A stretch of 64,000 bases of DNA. It comes from Actinomycetospora corticicola (GTDB taxonomy: Bacteria; Actinomycetota; Actinomycetes; Mycobacteriales; Pseudonocardiaceae). Within the stretch, counting starts at the first letter, position 1. Each line of letters opens with the position of its first letter. Positions 17,397 through 25,519 of the stretch are shown here, in pieces. A program made the position numbers and the translations under genes. A model generated the notes under the pieces. That model saw only the letters and a program-made list of their open reading frames with translations, did not search any database and was not told the DNA's origin. Location: contig NZ_JACCBN010000001.1 of the NCBI RefSeq assembly GCF_013409505.1, forward strand, positions 4,464,001 to 4,528,000, read 5' to 3'.

Positions 17397-17963
17397 TCAG
17401 TGCCGCAGGACGTGCCGGCCGCCGGCCGGCTCCGCGTGCGGACGGCGACGGCGCTCCGCGCGGCGCCGCAGCTCCTCCTCGGCCGAGGCCACCGGGCCGA
17501 GGTCCGGCGCGACCGGCGGGACCGGCGCGACCGGGGGCGGCGGGACCTCGTCGACCGGCGCGAGGCGGCGACGGCCGCCGTCCTGCGCCGGGAAGGGCCC
17601 CGAGCCCGGGTGCGGCTCCGGGATGTACCCGTGCCGCTCCGCCGGGGCGTGCGCGGCGTGCCGGTAGCGGCCGCCCTCGTACCGGCGCTCCTCCCGCACC
17701 TCGTGCGCCACCGACCGGAAGATCGGCTCCGCCTCGAACGGGTCGCCGGGCGTGGCCGCGAGGGCCGGACGGAGCCGTTCCTGCCGGGCGCGCTGGTCGG
17801 CCAGGAAGCGCTCCCGGGCCCACTGTTCACGCGCCCGGGCGTCGGGCTCCACGCGCCGCGGCGCGCCCACCGGCTCCAGGCGCGCGGGCTCGTCGTACCG
17901 CCACGAACCCGTGTTGTCGAGACGCCACCCGCCGCGCACCGTCTCGTCGCGCCAGACCCACAT
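17397..17963 (-). CDS. Hypothetical Arg/Pro-rich protein
   Basis: 188 residues, no recognised domain. It opens MWVWRDETVRGGWRLDNTGS (aromatic-rich), has a central Arg/Glu-rich helical region (about 45-115) with HAPAERHGYIPEPHPG, a Pro/Val stretch (VPPPPVAPVPPVAP), and an Arg-rich end. No signal peptide or membrane segment. The ATG follows GGAGGTGGGGAAC, a good RBS, and a strong hairpin lies after the stop, so it is probably real. Codon bias matches the neighbours. Confidence 0.6.
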   Translation of the reverse strand: MWVWRDETVRGGWRLDNTGSWRYDEPARLEPVGAPRRVEPDARAREQWARERFLADQRARQERLRPALAATPGDPFEAEPIFRSVAHEVREERRYEGGRYRHAAHAPAERHGYIPEPHPGSGPFPAQDGGRRRLAPVDEVPPPPVAPVPPVAPDLGPVASAEEELRRRAERRRRPHAEPAGGRHVLRH

Positions 17964-18348
17964 GTTCCCCACCTCCGCCGTTGCACCACACGGTCCTGCG
18001 TCGCTGCGTCGAACGGTGGTGTCCGTTCGCCCGCGACATGAGGGGCAACGGCAGGGTGGCGGCGCACCTTTCGGGCGACGCGCCGAACGAATCGCGACAC
18101 GCCAGAAGACCCCCTGGTCGTGTGTCACTCCACCGGAGCAGAACCACATCCGTGTCGTTCGACGCCGCGATGCTCACCGGGCGTCAGGTCGACGCGCTCG
18201 ATCAGGCACCCGGGTGAGTCGCCCACCCCCGCGAGGCGCACACGGCGGGTCGTGCACCCCATCGAGCGGATGCGCACGGTCGTGGCACACCCCATCGAGG
18301 CAGGGGCCGGGGCCGCAGATGTCGCGGTCCGGAAGCCCAGCCGCGACG
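17964..18348. other. Divergent intergenic region with a 30-bp direct repeat
   Basis: No convincing gene. CGTGCACCCCATCGAG at 18251 recurs as CGTGGCACACCCCATCGAG at 18281-18299 (30 bp period), about 50 bases before the next gene, possibly a regulator site. Confidence 0.5.
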
Positions 18349-19995
18349 ATGGGAACCGTGAAATGCGTGGTGACCGGTGCGACCGGCTACATCGGCGGCC
18401 GGCTCGCGCCGCGGCTCGCGGCCGAGGGCCACGAGGTCCGCTGCGTGGTGCGGACCCCCGCGAAGATGCAGGACATCCCGTGGGCCCAGCAGGACGCCGT
18501 GGAGGTGGTCGCCGGGGACGTCCTCGACGAGGACTCCATACGCGCGGCCTGCGAGGGCGCCGACGTCCTGTTCTACCTCGTGCACTCGCTCTCCGAGTCG
18601 GGCTTCGCCGCCGTCGACCGCCGGGCCGCGCTGATCACCGCCCAGGCGGCCCGCGAGGCGGGCATCCGGCGGATCGTCTACCTCGGCGGCATCCACCCCG
18701 ACGACGTCGAGCTCTCCGAGCACCTCGCCTCGCGGACCGAGGTCGGCGAGGTGTTCCTGCGCTCCGGGGTGCCGACCGCGGTGCTGCAGGCCGCGGTGAT
18801 CCTCGGGTCGGGCTCGGCGAGCTTCGAGATGCTGCGCTACCTCACCGAGCGGCTCCCGGTGATGCTCACGCCGAGCTGGGTGCACCACCGCGTGCAGCCG
18901 ATCGCCATCCGCGACGTCCTGCACTACCTCGTGCACGCCGTGGACCTGCCCGCCGACGTGAACCGGACCTTCGACATCGGCGGACCCGACGTCCTGACCT
19001 ACCTGCAGATGATGGAGGGCTTCGCCGAGGTCGCGGGCCTGCCGCCACGCCGGATGCTGCCCGTCCCCGTCCTCACCCCGCGGCTGTCCTCGCACTGGGT
19101 CAACCTCGTGACGCCGGTGCCGCGCTCGACCGCCGTCCCGCTCATCGACTCGCTCGTCCACGAGGTCGTCGCCGCCGAGCACGACATCGACACCTACGTG
19201 GCCCCGCCCGCCGAGGGCCTCACCAGCTTCCGGCGCGCGGTCGACCTGGCGCTCACCCGCATCCGGGAGGGTCGGGTGGAGACGCGCTGGTCGGGGGCGA
19301 ACGCGCGCTACGCCCCGTCCGACCCGATGCCGTCGGACCTGCTGCCCTCCGACCCGGACTGGGCCGGCGGCACCGTCTACACCGACGTGCGCGAGCGCAC
19401 CTCCGCCGCGAGCGCCGACAACCTGTGGCGGGTCGTGATCGGGATCGGCGGCAACCGCGGCTGGTACTCGTTCCCGATCGGCTGGTGGGCCCGCGGCGTG
19501 ATCGACCGCCTCGTCGGTGGGGTCGGCCTGCGCCGCGGCCGGCGCGACGAGGACACCCTCAAGGTCGGCGACGCGCTCGACTGGTGGCGCGTGGAGGAGT
19601 GCCTCGAGGGCGGGGACGCCGGCCCGCGCTCGGTGCCCGACCTCGAGGACGGCGAGTACCTCCTGCGCCTGCGCGCGGAGATGAAGGCCCCCGGGCTCGC
19701 GTGGCTGGAGCTGCGGGTGGCACCCCGCCCGGAGGGCTCGATCTACCGCCAGCGCGCGATCTTCCTGCCCAAGGGGCTGTTCGGCCACGCCTACTGGTGG
19801 GTCATCGCGCCGTTCCACGTGCTCGTCTTCGGCGGGATGGAGCGACGCATCGTCGCGGCCGCGGAGCTCGCCGAGGGCAGCGGCCCGCTCGCCGTTCCCG
19901 ACGACGGGTTCGGTCCCCTCGCGGTGCTGCGCCGCCGCCGCCGGGAGCGTGCCCTGCGCGACGCCGAGAAGGCCCGCAGCCGCGTGGGCGCCTGA
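18349..19995 (+). CDS. NAD(P)H-binding SDR-like protein with C-terminal DUF2867-type domain
   Basis: 548 residues. The N-terminal Rossmann fold (VVTGATGYIGGRLAPRLAAE) is of the atypical extended SDR/NmrA-like kind and extends to about residue 300. The C-terminal 200 residues (DNLWRVVIGIGGNRGWYSFP, HAYWWVIAPFHVLVFGGM) are a DUF2867/SRPBCC-like domain, a fusion typical of actinobacteria. Substrate unknown. Start: ATG 18349, or GTG 18358 (MKCVVTG), the latter 7 bases after a GACGAT hexamer. The end contains a palindrome copy (19895-19910) encoding VPDDGF. Confidence 0.85.
   Translation: MGTVKCVVTGATGYIGGRLAPRLAAEGHEVRCVVRTPAKMQDIPWAQQDAVEVVAGDVLDEDSIRAACEGADVLFYLVHSLSESGFAAVDRRAALITAQAAREAGIRRIVYLGGIHPDDVELSEHLASRTEVGEVFLRSGVPTAVLQAAVILGSGSASFEMLRYLTERLPVMLTPSWVHHRVQPIAIRDVLHYLVHAVDLPADVNRTFDIGGPDVLTYLQMMEGFAEVAGLPPRRMLPVPVLTPRLSSHWVNLVTPVPRSTAVPLIDSLVHEVVAAEHDIDTYVAPPAEGLTSFRRAVDLALTRIREGRVETRWSGANARYAPSDPMPSDLLPSDPDWAGGTVYTDVRERTSAASADNLWRVVIGIGGNRGWYSFPIGWWARGVIDRLVGGVGLRRGRRDEDTLKVGDALDWWRVEECLEGGDAGPRSVPDLEDGEYLLRLRAEMKAPGLAWLELRVAPRPEGSIYRQRAIFLPKGLFGHAYWWVIAPFHVLVFGGMERRIVAAAELAEGSGPLAVPDDGFGPLAVLRRRRRERALRDAEKARSRVGA
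19895..19910 (+). repeat. Dispersed palindromic motif
   Basis: TTCCCGACGACGGGTT, reading V-P-D-D-G-F near the C-terminus of the SDR gene. Confidence 0.7.
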
Positions 19996-20028
19996 CCTGC
20001 TCCGTCCGGCCGCACCTCTCGGACGAAC

Positions 20029-20071
20029 GAACGGCACTCTCGCAGCATCTGTGTGCGCGAAAGTGCCGCTC
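20029..20071. terminator. Bidirectional terminator hairpin, family member B
   Basis: Arms GAACGGCACTCTCGC and GCGAAAGTGCCGCTC (13 of 15 pairs), between the SDR gene (rightward) and the aldo/keto reductase (leftward). About 50 bp resembles 1958-2000, including the loop AGCAT. Confidence 0.7.
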
Positions 20072-20091
20072 GCTCGGACCGGGGTGGGAGA

Positions 20092-20958
20092 TCAGCCCGC
20101 CGCGGCGTCCAGGCGCGTGACGGCCGCGCGAGGGAGCTCCAGCGTCCCGGCGGCGCAGTTCTCCTCGAGGTGCGCGAGCGAGGCGGTGCCCGGGATCGGC
20201 AGCATCACCGAGCTGCGCTGCAGGAGCCACGCGAGGGCGACCTGCGCGGGTGTCGCGTCGAGCTCGACGGCCGCGTCGTGCGCCGCGTTGCCCTCCTGCG
20301 CGAGGTTGCCGGCATCGGCCGGGGCCCACGGGATGAAGGCGATGCCGTGCTCCGTGCAGTGGCGCAGCTCGGCGTCGGAGGAGCGGTCGACGAGGTTGTA
20401 GCGGTTCTGCACCGACGCGACGTCGACGATCCGACCCGCCGCCTCGATCTGCTCGACCGACACCTGCGAGAGACCGACGTGGCGCACCTTGCCCTCACGC
20501 TGCAGGTCGGCGAGGAGGCCGAACTGCTCGTCGGCCGCCACGTGCGGGTCGACCCGGTGGAGCTGGAAGAGGTCGATGGTCTCCACGCCGAGGCGGCGCA
20601 GGCTCATCTCGCACTCCTGGCGCAGGTAGTCGGGCCGGCCGCAGGGGATCCAGCGGTTCGGTCCGGTGCGCAGCAGCCCGGCCTTCGTGGCGACGCGGAC
20701 GTCGCGGTACGGGTAGAGCGCCTCCCGGACGAGCTCCTCCGAGACGTAGGGCCCGTAGGAGTCGGCCGTGTCGATGAAGTCGACCCCGAGCTCGACCGCG
20801 CGCCGCAGGACGGCGAGCGCGTTGTCGGTGTCCTTCGGCGGGCCCCAGATGCCCTCCCCGGTCAGCCGCATCGCGCCGTAGCCGAGGCGCCGGACGGTGA
20901 ACTCGCCCCCCAGCCGGAACGTCCCGGCGGCGGTGGCCGGCGACTGCGTCGTCGTCAC
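20092..20958 (-). CDS. Aldo/keto reductase
   Basis: 288 residues, full-length AKR barrel. Catalytic tetrad positions: D63 and Y68 (FIDTADSYGP), K92 (VATKAG), H134 (FQLHRVD). NADPH-contact regions WLLQRSSVMLPIPGTAS are present near the C-terminus. These enzymes reduce aldehydes or ketones with NADPH; the substrate cannot be inferred. GTG 20958 follows GGAGAT by 5 bases. Its 3' end shares a terminator hairpin with the convergent SDR gene. Confidence 0.93.
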   Translation of the reverse strand: MTTTQSPATAAGTFRLGGEFTVRRLGYGAMRLTGEGIWGPPKDTDNALAVLRRAVELGVDFIDTADSYGPYVSEELVREALYPYRDVRVATKAGLLRTGPNRWIPCGRPDYLRQECEMSLRRLGVETIDLFQLHRVDPHVAADEQFGLLADLQREGKVRHVGLSQVSVEQIEAAGRIVDVASVQNRYNLVDRSSDAELRHCTEHGIAFIPWAPADAGNLAQEGNAAHDAAVELDATPAQVALAWLLQRSSVMLPIPGTASLAHLEENCAAGTLELPRAAVTRLDAAAG

Positions 20959-21116
20959 GTGGCATCTCCTTCCCCCCGCGAGAAGTCCCCGCGGACCGCC
21001 CAGGGTGCTCCCACCCGGCCACCCGCGCGCCCCACAGTGGTCGATCTCCCACGATGGGTTCGTCCGGCGGTCACATCGTTCGCCGATGCCGTCCGCTCAT
21101 GTCACACCGTCCGGTG

Positions 21117-22544
21117 TCACACCCTCGCGGGCGCGGTCTCCTCGGCGAAGGCGGCGGCCACCCGGTCCGCGCTCGCTCGGGCGCGCGCCGTCGTCGCGAC
21201 CACGCCGAGCACCCCGACGACGGCCGTGGCGCCGGCCGCGACGAACCACGCCGGCGGCAGCCCCGATCCGACGGTGGCCGCCGCGGCGACCACGGTGCCC
21301 GCGACCGCGACCCCGAGCGTCGAGCCGACCTGCCGGCTCGTCGACGCGACGGCCGCGGCCACCCCGGCCTGGGCCCGCGGCATGCCGCTCACGGCGGTGT
21401 TGGTGATCGGCGGGTTGACCATGCCGAAGCCGATCCCGAACAGCGCGAACACGCCGAGCAGCACCCACTCCGGGGTCGCCGGCCCGACCTGCGAGAGCGC
21501 GACCCCGGAGATCGTCATGGCGACCCCGGCGACGACGAGCGAGGGGCGGGCGCCGCGGGAGGCGACCAGCCGACCCGAGAGCGGGGCGCAGAGCGTCGAG
21601 GTGACGGCCGCGGGGAGCAGGGCCAGGCCCGCGGCGAGCGACGACAGCCCCCGGACCTCCTGCAGGTAGAGGGTGCACAGGAAGAGGAAGGACGCGAAGG
21701 CCGCGAACGCGCACACCGCGATGACCGTGGCCGCGGAGAACGGCACGCTCGCGAAGAAGCCGAGCTCGAGCAGCGGCTCCCGGCGGCGGCGCTCCCACCA
21801 GAGGAGGGCGGCGAGCGCGACGACCGCGACCACCCCGAGCCCGATGACGGCACCCGAGGCCCAGCCCAGTCGCGGGGCCTCGATCACGGCCGTCGTCACG
21901 GACCCGAGCAGGACGACGACGCAGAGCTGGCCCACGGGGTCGGGACGCCGGGCGTGCGCCGCCCGCGACTCCGGCACGTAGCGCGCGGTCAGCGCGATCG
22001 CCGCGAGCACGATCGGCACGTTGACCCAGAAGATCGCCCGCCAGCCGACCGTCTCGGTGAGCAGCCCGCCGAGTACCGGGCCCAGGCCGAGCGAGATCCC
22101 GACGACGGAGCCCCACACGCCGATGGCCCGCGCCCGCTCGCGCGGGTCGACGAAGACGTTCGTGACGATGGACAGCGCGATCGGGTTGAGCATCGTCCCG
22201 CCGAGGCCCTGGACGGCGCGGGCCGCGATCAGCCAGCCCACCGAGGGCGCGAGGCTGCAGAGCAGCGAGCCCAGACCGAAGACCGCGAGGCCGGTCTGGA
22301 ACGTCCGTCGTCGGCCGAGCCGGTCGCCGGTCGCGCCCGCCAGCATGAGGAAGCAGGCGAGGACGAGCGTGTAGGCGTCGACCGTCCACTGCAGTTCGGT
22401 GATCGAGGCGTCGAGGTCGGCGCGGATCGCCGGCAGCGCGACGTTGACGATCGTGTTGTCCATCGAGACCACGAGCAGGCTCGTGCAGCAGATGCCGAGC
22501 ACGAGCCAGCGGTGCCGGGGTCCGCCGCCGGAGTCGTTCGCCAT
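21117..22544 (-). CDS. MFS drug-efflux transporter, DHA2 (14-helix) type
   Basis: 475 residues, about 14 helices. Motif A is GDRLGRRRTFQTG, and motif C-like GSVVGISLGLGPVLGGLL lies in helix 5. The start region LVVSMDNTIVNVALPAI is the classic EmrB/QacA signature. It probably exports lipophilic toxic compounds by proton antiport. ATG 22544 is preferred to GTG 22550 because TACGCT (complement of 22552-22557) lies 7 bases before it, fitting a leaderless mRNA. It is divergent from another MFS gene. Confidence 0.92.
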   Translation of the reverse strand: MANDSGGGPRHRWLVLGICCTSLLVVSMDNTIVNVALPAIRADLDASITELQWTVDAYTLVLACFLMLAGATGDRLGRRRTFQTGLAVFGLGSLLCSLAPSVGWLIAARAVQGLGGTMLNPIALSIVTNVFVDPRERARAIGVWGSVVGISLGLGPVLGGLLTETVGWRAIFWVNVPIVLAAIALTARYVPESRAAHARRPDPVGQLCVVVLLGSVTTAVIEAPRLGWASGAVIGLGVVAVVALAALLWWERRRREPLLELGFFASVPFSAATVIAVCAFAAFASFLFLCTLYLQEVRGLSSLAAGLALLPAAVTSTLCAPLSGRLVASRGARPSLVVAGVAMTISGVALSQVGPATPEWVLLGVFALFGIGFGMVNPPITNTAVSGMPRAQAGVAAAVASTSRQVGSTLGVAVAGTVVAAAATVGSGLPPAWFVAAGATAVVGVLGVVATTARARASADRVAAAFAEETAPARV

Positions 22545-22588
22545 GCTCACGAGCGTAGGCCCCGGGGCGGGACGGACATCCCGGGACG

Positions 22589-22604
22589 TTCCCGACGGCG
22601 GGTG
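22589..22604 (+). repeat. Dispersed palindrome variant in an intergenic region
   Basis: TTCCCGACGGCGGGTG, the GACGGC variant, between two divergent MFS genes. It is one of the few copies outside a gene. Confidence 0.6.
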
Positions 22605-22640
22605 TCCCGACGGCCGTTGTTGAGCCTAAGTTCTGGACCC

Positions 22641-23894
22641 ATGGCAGCTCCGGGACTCCTCGAGCAGGCGCGGGGGCTCACCCGCGAGCAGCGCAACGCC
22701 TTCCTGGCGGCGTGGCTGGGCTGGGCGATGGACGCCTTCGACTTCTTCCTCGTCGTGTTCGTCCTGTCCGACATCGCGAAGGAGTTCGGCCGCTCCACGA
22801 CCGAGGTGGCCTTCCTCACGACGGTCACCCTGATCGCGCGACCGGTCGGGGCGTTCATCTTCGGGATCTGGGCCGACAAGAAGGGCCGCCGCATCCCGCT
22901 CATGGTCGACGTCCTCTTCTACTCGGCGATGGAGGTGCTCTCCGGGCTCGCGCCGACCTTCACCGTCCTCGTCGTCCTGCGCTTCCTCTTCGGCCTGGGC
23001 ATGGGCGGCGAGTGGGGGCTCGGGGCGTCGCTGGCCCTGGAGAAGATCCCGCCGGAGAAGCGCGGCTTCTGGTCGGGGCTGCTGCAGCAGGGCTACCCGG
23101 TGGGCTACCTGCTCGCGACCCTCGCCAACTTCGTGGTGACGCCGTACCTCGGCTGGCGCTGGCTGTTCGTGCTCGGCGCGATCCCGGCGCTGATCGCCTT
23201 CCTCATCCGCACCCGCGTCGGGGAGTCCGAGGCCTGGGAGCGCACCCAGGAGAAGGTGGAGCTCACGAAGGTCGGGCCGCGGCAGGTGTTCCTGCAGCCC
23301 GCCGTGCTCCGGCGCTTCGCCTACCTGATCGTGCTCATGACGCTGTTCAACTTCATGAGCCACGGCACGCAGGACTTCGTGCCGACCTTCCTCAAGGAGG
23401 ACTTCGCCGCCTCGACCGGCACGGTCACCGTCGTCGCGATCATCTACAACATCGGCGCGATCGTCGGCGGGGCGTACTTCGGGGCGCTCTCCGAACGCTT
23501 CGGGCGTCGGCGCACGGCCGCGGGCTGCGCGATCCTCGCGATCCCCGTCGCCTTCCTCTTCGCCTTCTCCCCGGCCCTCGGCCTGGTCACCCTCGGCGCC
23601 TTCCTGCTCCAGGTCCTCGTCCAGGGCGGCTGGGGGGTGGTGCCGGCCCACCTCGCGGAGCTCTCGCCGGACGAGGTCCGCGGCTTCTACCCGGGCGTGA
23701 CCTACCAGCTCGGCAACGCGATCGCGTCGTTCAACCTGCCGCTGCAGACGGCGCTGGCCGCCGCCTACAGCGGGTCGGTGGCGCTCGCGGCGGTCATCGT
23801 CCCGGTGCTCGTCCTGACGGCGGCGGCGCTCCTGCTGGGTCCGGAGGCCCGGGGGAAGGTGTTCGGCGAGGTGCCTTCGGCCCGTGTGCACTAA
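22641..23894 (+). CDS. MFS transporter, metabolite:H+ symporter (MHS/carboxylate) type
   Basis: 417 residues, 12 helices. Motifs: LGWAMDAFDFFLVVFVLSDI, DKKGRRIPLM (motif A), FGLGMGGEWGLGASLALEKI and ERFGRRRTAAG. WAMDAFDFF with GGEWG is typical of the sialate/lactate/aromatic-acid symporters (NanT, JEN1-like). It probably imports a carboxylate with protons. ATG 22641 has a TAAGTT hexamer 8 bases upstream and no RBS. The stop codon lies within the hairpin that also holds the cutA start. Confidence 0.9.
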   Translation: MAAPGLLEQARGLTREQRNAFLAAWLGWAMDAFDFFLVVFVLSDIAKEFGRSTTEVAFLTTVTLIARPVGAFIFGIWADKKGRRIPLMVDVLFYSAMEVLSGLAPTFTVLVVLRFLFGLGMGGEWGLGASLALEKIPPEKRGFWSGLLQQGYPVGYLLATLANFVVTPYLGWRWLFVLGAIPALIAFLIRTRVGESEAWERTQEKVELTKVGPRQVFLQPAVLRRFAYLIVLMTLFNFMSHGTQDFVPTFLKEDFAASTGTVTVVAIIYNIGAIVGGAYFGALSERFGRRRTAAGCAILAIPVAFLFAFSPALGLVTLGAFLLQVLVQGGWGVVPAHLAELSPDEVRGFYPGVTYQLGNAIASFNLPLQTALAAAYSGSVALAAVIVPVLVLTAAALLLGPEARGKVFGEVPSARVH

Positions 23895-23917
23895 TCCGTG
23901 TCATGGCACGGGTTAGT
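23890..23917. terminator. Hairpin containing the MFS stop and the cutA start
   Basis: Arms 23890-23900 and 23907-23917 form 11 pairs (one G-U as RNA) with loop TCATGG. The MFS stop (23892-23894) is in the left arm and the cutA ATG (23903) is in the loop. Confidence 0.65.
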
Positions 23918-24238
23918 ACTCACGGGCGCGAAGCGCACCTCCTGATCACCACCACCGACTCCGACGACGAGGCCGGGCGGCTCGCCCGCGGGCTCGTCGA
24001 GGCCCGGCTCGCCGCGTGCGTGCAGATCGTGGGGCCGGTCCGCAGCGTGTTCCGCTGGGAGGGGGCGGTGCAGGTCGAGCCGGAGTACCAGCTCGTCGTG
24101 AAGACGACGCGGGTGGCGGAGGTGACCGACTGGATCGTCGAGCACCACTCCTACGACGTGCCCGAGGTGATCGCGCTGCCCGTCGTCGGCGGGCACGAGA
24201 CGTATCTGACGTGGGTGGCGGACGAATCGTCCGGTTAG
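23903..24238 (+). CDS. cutA: CutA-like divalent-ion tolerance protein
   Basis: 111 residues, normal CutA length. Core motifs: LLITTTDSDDEAGRLARGLV, RLAACVQIVGPVRSVFRWEG, YQLVVKTTR, HHSYDVPEVIALPVVGGHETYLTWV. CutA forms trimers resembling PII proteins; a role in copper tolerance was first proposed in E. coli but the function is unsettled. The only in-frame start is ATG 23903, which has no RBS and lies in a hairpin loop. Codons 4-13 overlap a stretch resembling the argG/DUF1206 terminator arm. Eleven bases separate it from the next MFS gene. Confidence 0.88.
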   Translation: MARVSTHGREAHLLITTTDSDDEAGRLARGLVEARLAACVQIVGPVRSVFRWEGAVQVEPEYQLVVKTTRVAEVTDWIVEHHSYDVPEVIALPVVGGHETYLTWVADESSG

Positions 24239-24249
24239 CCTGGACAACG

Positions 24250-25479
24250 ATGTCCGTGGACCTCGGTACCGACGCCCTCCGTCGCGGCGACCCCGGGTTC
24301 CGACGTGTCTCGGTCGGGTTGTTCTTCGCCGGCTTCACGACCTTCGCGTTGCTCTACGCGACGCAGCCGCTGCTCCCGCGCCTCGTCGACGTGTTCGGGG
24401 TGTCCCCGGGGACGGCCTCGCTGTCGGTCTCGGTGACGACGGGCGGGCTCGCCCTGGCGATCATCCCGGCGTCGGCCCTCTCGGAGCGGTGGGGCCGGCG
24501 GCCGGTGATGCTCTGGTCGCTCGCGGGCGCGGTGGTGCTCGGGCTGGCCGCGTCGGTGGCGCCGTCGCTCTGGCTGCTGCTGGTGCTGCGGGGGTTGGAG
24601 GGCGTCGCGCTGGCCGGGCTGCCCGCCGTCGGGATGGCGTACCTGGCCGACGAGATCGACCGCGGGCACCTCGGCGGCGCGATGGGCCTCTACGTCGCCG
24701 GGAACTCGGTCGGCGGCTTCGGCGGGCGCGTCGTGGTGTCCGCGCTGAACGACCTCACCGGCTCGTGGCGGCTCGCCCTCGGCGGCATCGCGGCCGTGTC
24801 GGGCGTCTGCCTGCTCGTGTTCTGGCTGGTGCTGCCGCCCTCCCGCCGCTTCACCCCGACCCCCGTCGCACCCGCCGAGCTGGTCGGCGAGGTCCGTTCG
24901 CACCTGGCCGACCCGGTGCTGCGCCGCCTGTTCGCGGTCGGGCTACTGCTCATGGGCACCTTCGTCTGCGCCTACAACTACGTGGCGTTCCGCCTGCTCG
25001 GGCCGCCGTTCTCGCTGCCCGACCTCGTGGTCGGCTTCGTCTTCGTGCTCTACGCGGTGGGCACGGTGACCTCCACGGTCGCCGGTCGGATCTCGGGGCG
25101 CCTCGGCGCCCGGACGACCGTGCTCGCGGCCTGCGCCGTGGCGGCGGTCGGCGCGCTCGCGATGCTCGCCCCGGTGCTCGCGCTGGTGATCGGCGGCCTG
25201 GCCCTGCTCACGGTGGGGTTCTTCGCCGGCCACGCGGTGGCGTCGGCCTGGGTGGGGCGACGCGCCGAGCACGGGCGGGCCGTCGCCTCCGGGATGTACC
25301 TGTTCAGCTACTACGTCGGATCGTCCGTGGGCGGCACGCTCGGGGGCGTCGTCTTCGGGGTCGCGGGATGGTCGGCGACCGTCGGGTTCCTCGTGGTGCT
25401 CCTCGCGGCGACGGCCGTGGTGGTGCGCCCGTTGTCGTCCCGCTCCTCCGCCGCGCGAGGGGAACCCGCACGCGCGTAG
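24250..25479 (+). CDS. MFS transporter (YnfM-like, 12 helices)
   Basis: 409 residues, 12 helices. Motifs: LYATQPLLPRLVDVFGVSPG, SERWGRRPVMLWSLAG (motif A), GLPAVGMAYLADEI and GLYVAGNSVGGFGGRVV. The LYATQPLLP start and NSVGGFGGR are those of the YnfM/arabinose-efflux-like subfamily. Substrate unknown. ATG 24250 lies 11 bases after the cutA stop, so it may be co-transcribed with cutA or start from TAGCCT 8 bases upstream. Confidence 0.9.
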   Translation: MSVDLGTDALRRGDPGFRRVSVGLFFAGFTTFALLYATQPLLPRLVDVFGVSPGTASLSVSVTTGGLALAIIPASALSERWGRRPVMLWSLAGAVVLGLAASVAPSLWLLLVLRGLEGVALAGLPAVGMAYLADEIDRGHLGGAMGLYVAGNSVGGFGGRVVVSALNDLTGSWRLALGGIAAVSGVCLLVFWLVLPPSRRFTPTPVAPAELVGEVRSHLADPVLRRLFAVGLLLMGTFVCAYNYVAFRLLGPPFSLPDLVVGFVFVLYAVGTVTSTVAGRISGRLGARTTVLAACAVAAVGALAMLAPVLALVIGGLALLTVGFFAGHAVASAWVGRRAEHGRAVASGMYLFSYYVGSSVGGTLGGVVFGVAGWSATVGFLVVLLAATAVVVRPLSSRSSAARGEPARA

Positions 25480-25519
25480 GAGGTCCGGATCGTCCCCTCG
25501 CGTGCGGCACACTCGCCGT

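Noticed and set aside
17827..18177. 116-codon minus-strand frame before the hypothetical gene
   Set aside because: It overlaps the gene at 17397-17963, which has a better RBS and a terminator. The sequence has no family resemblance.
22079..22092. CCCGACGACGGAG as another copy of the dispersed palindrome
   Set aside because: Only 11 of 12 bases match and the encoded GSVVGIS is a conserved MFS motif, so protein constraint explains it. The same caution applies to partial matches at 36000, 56509 and 56695.
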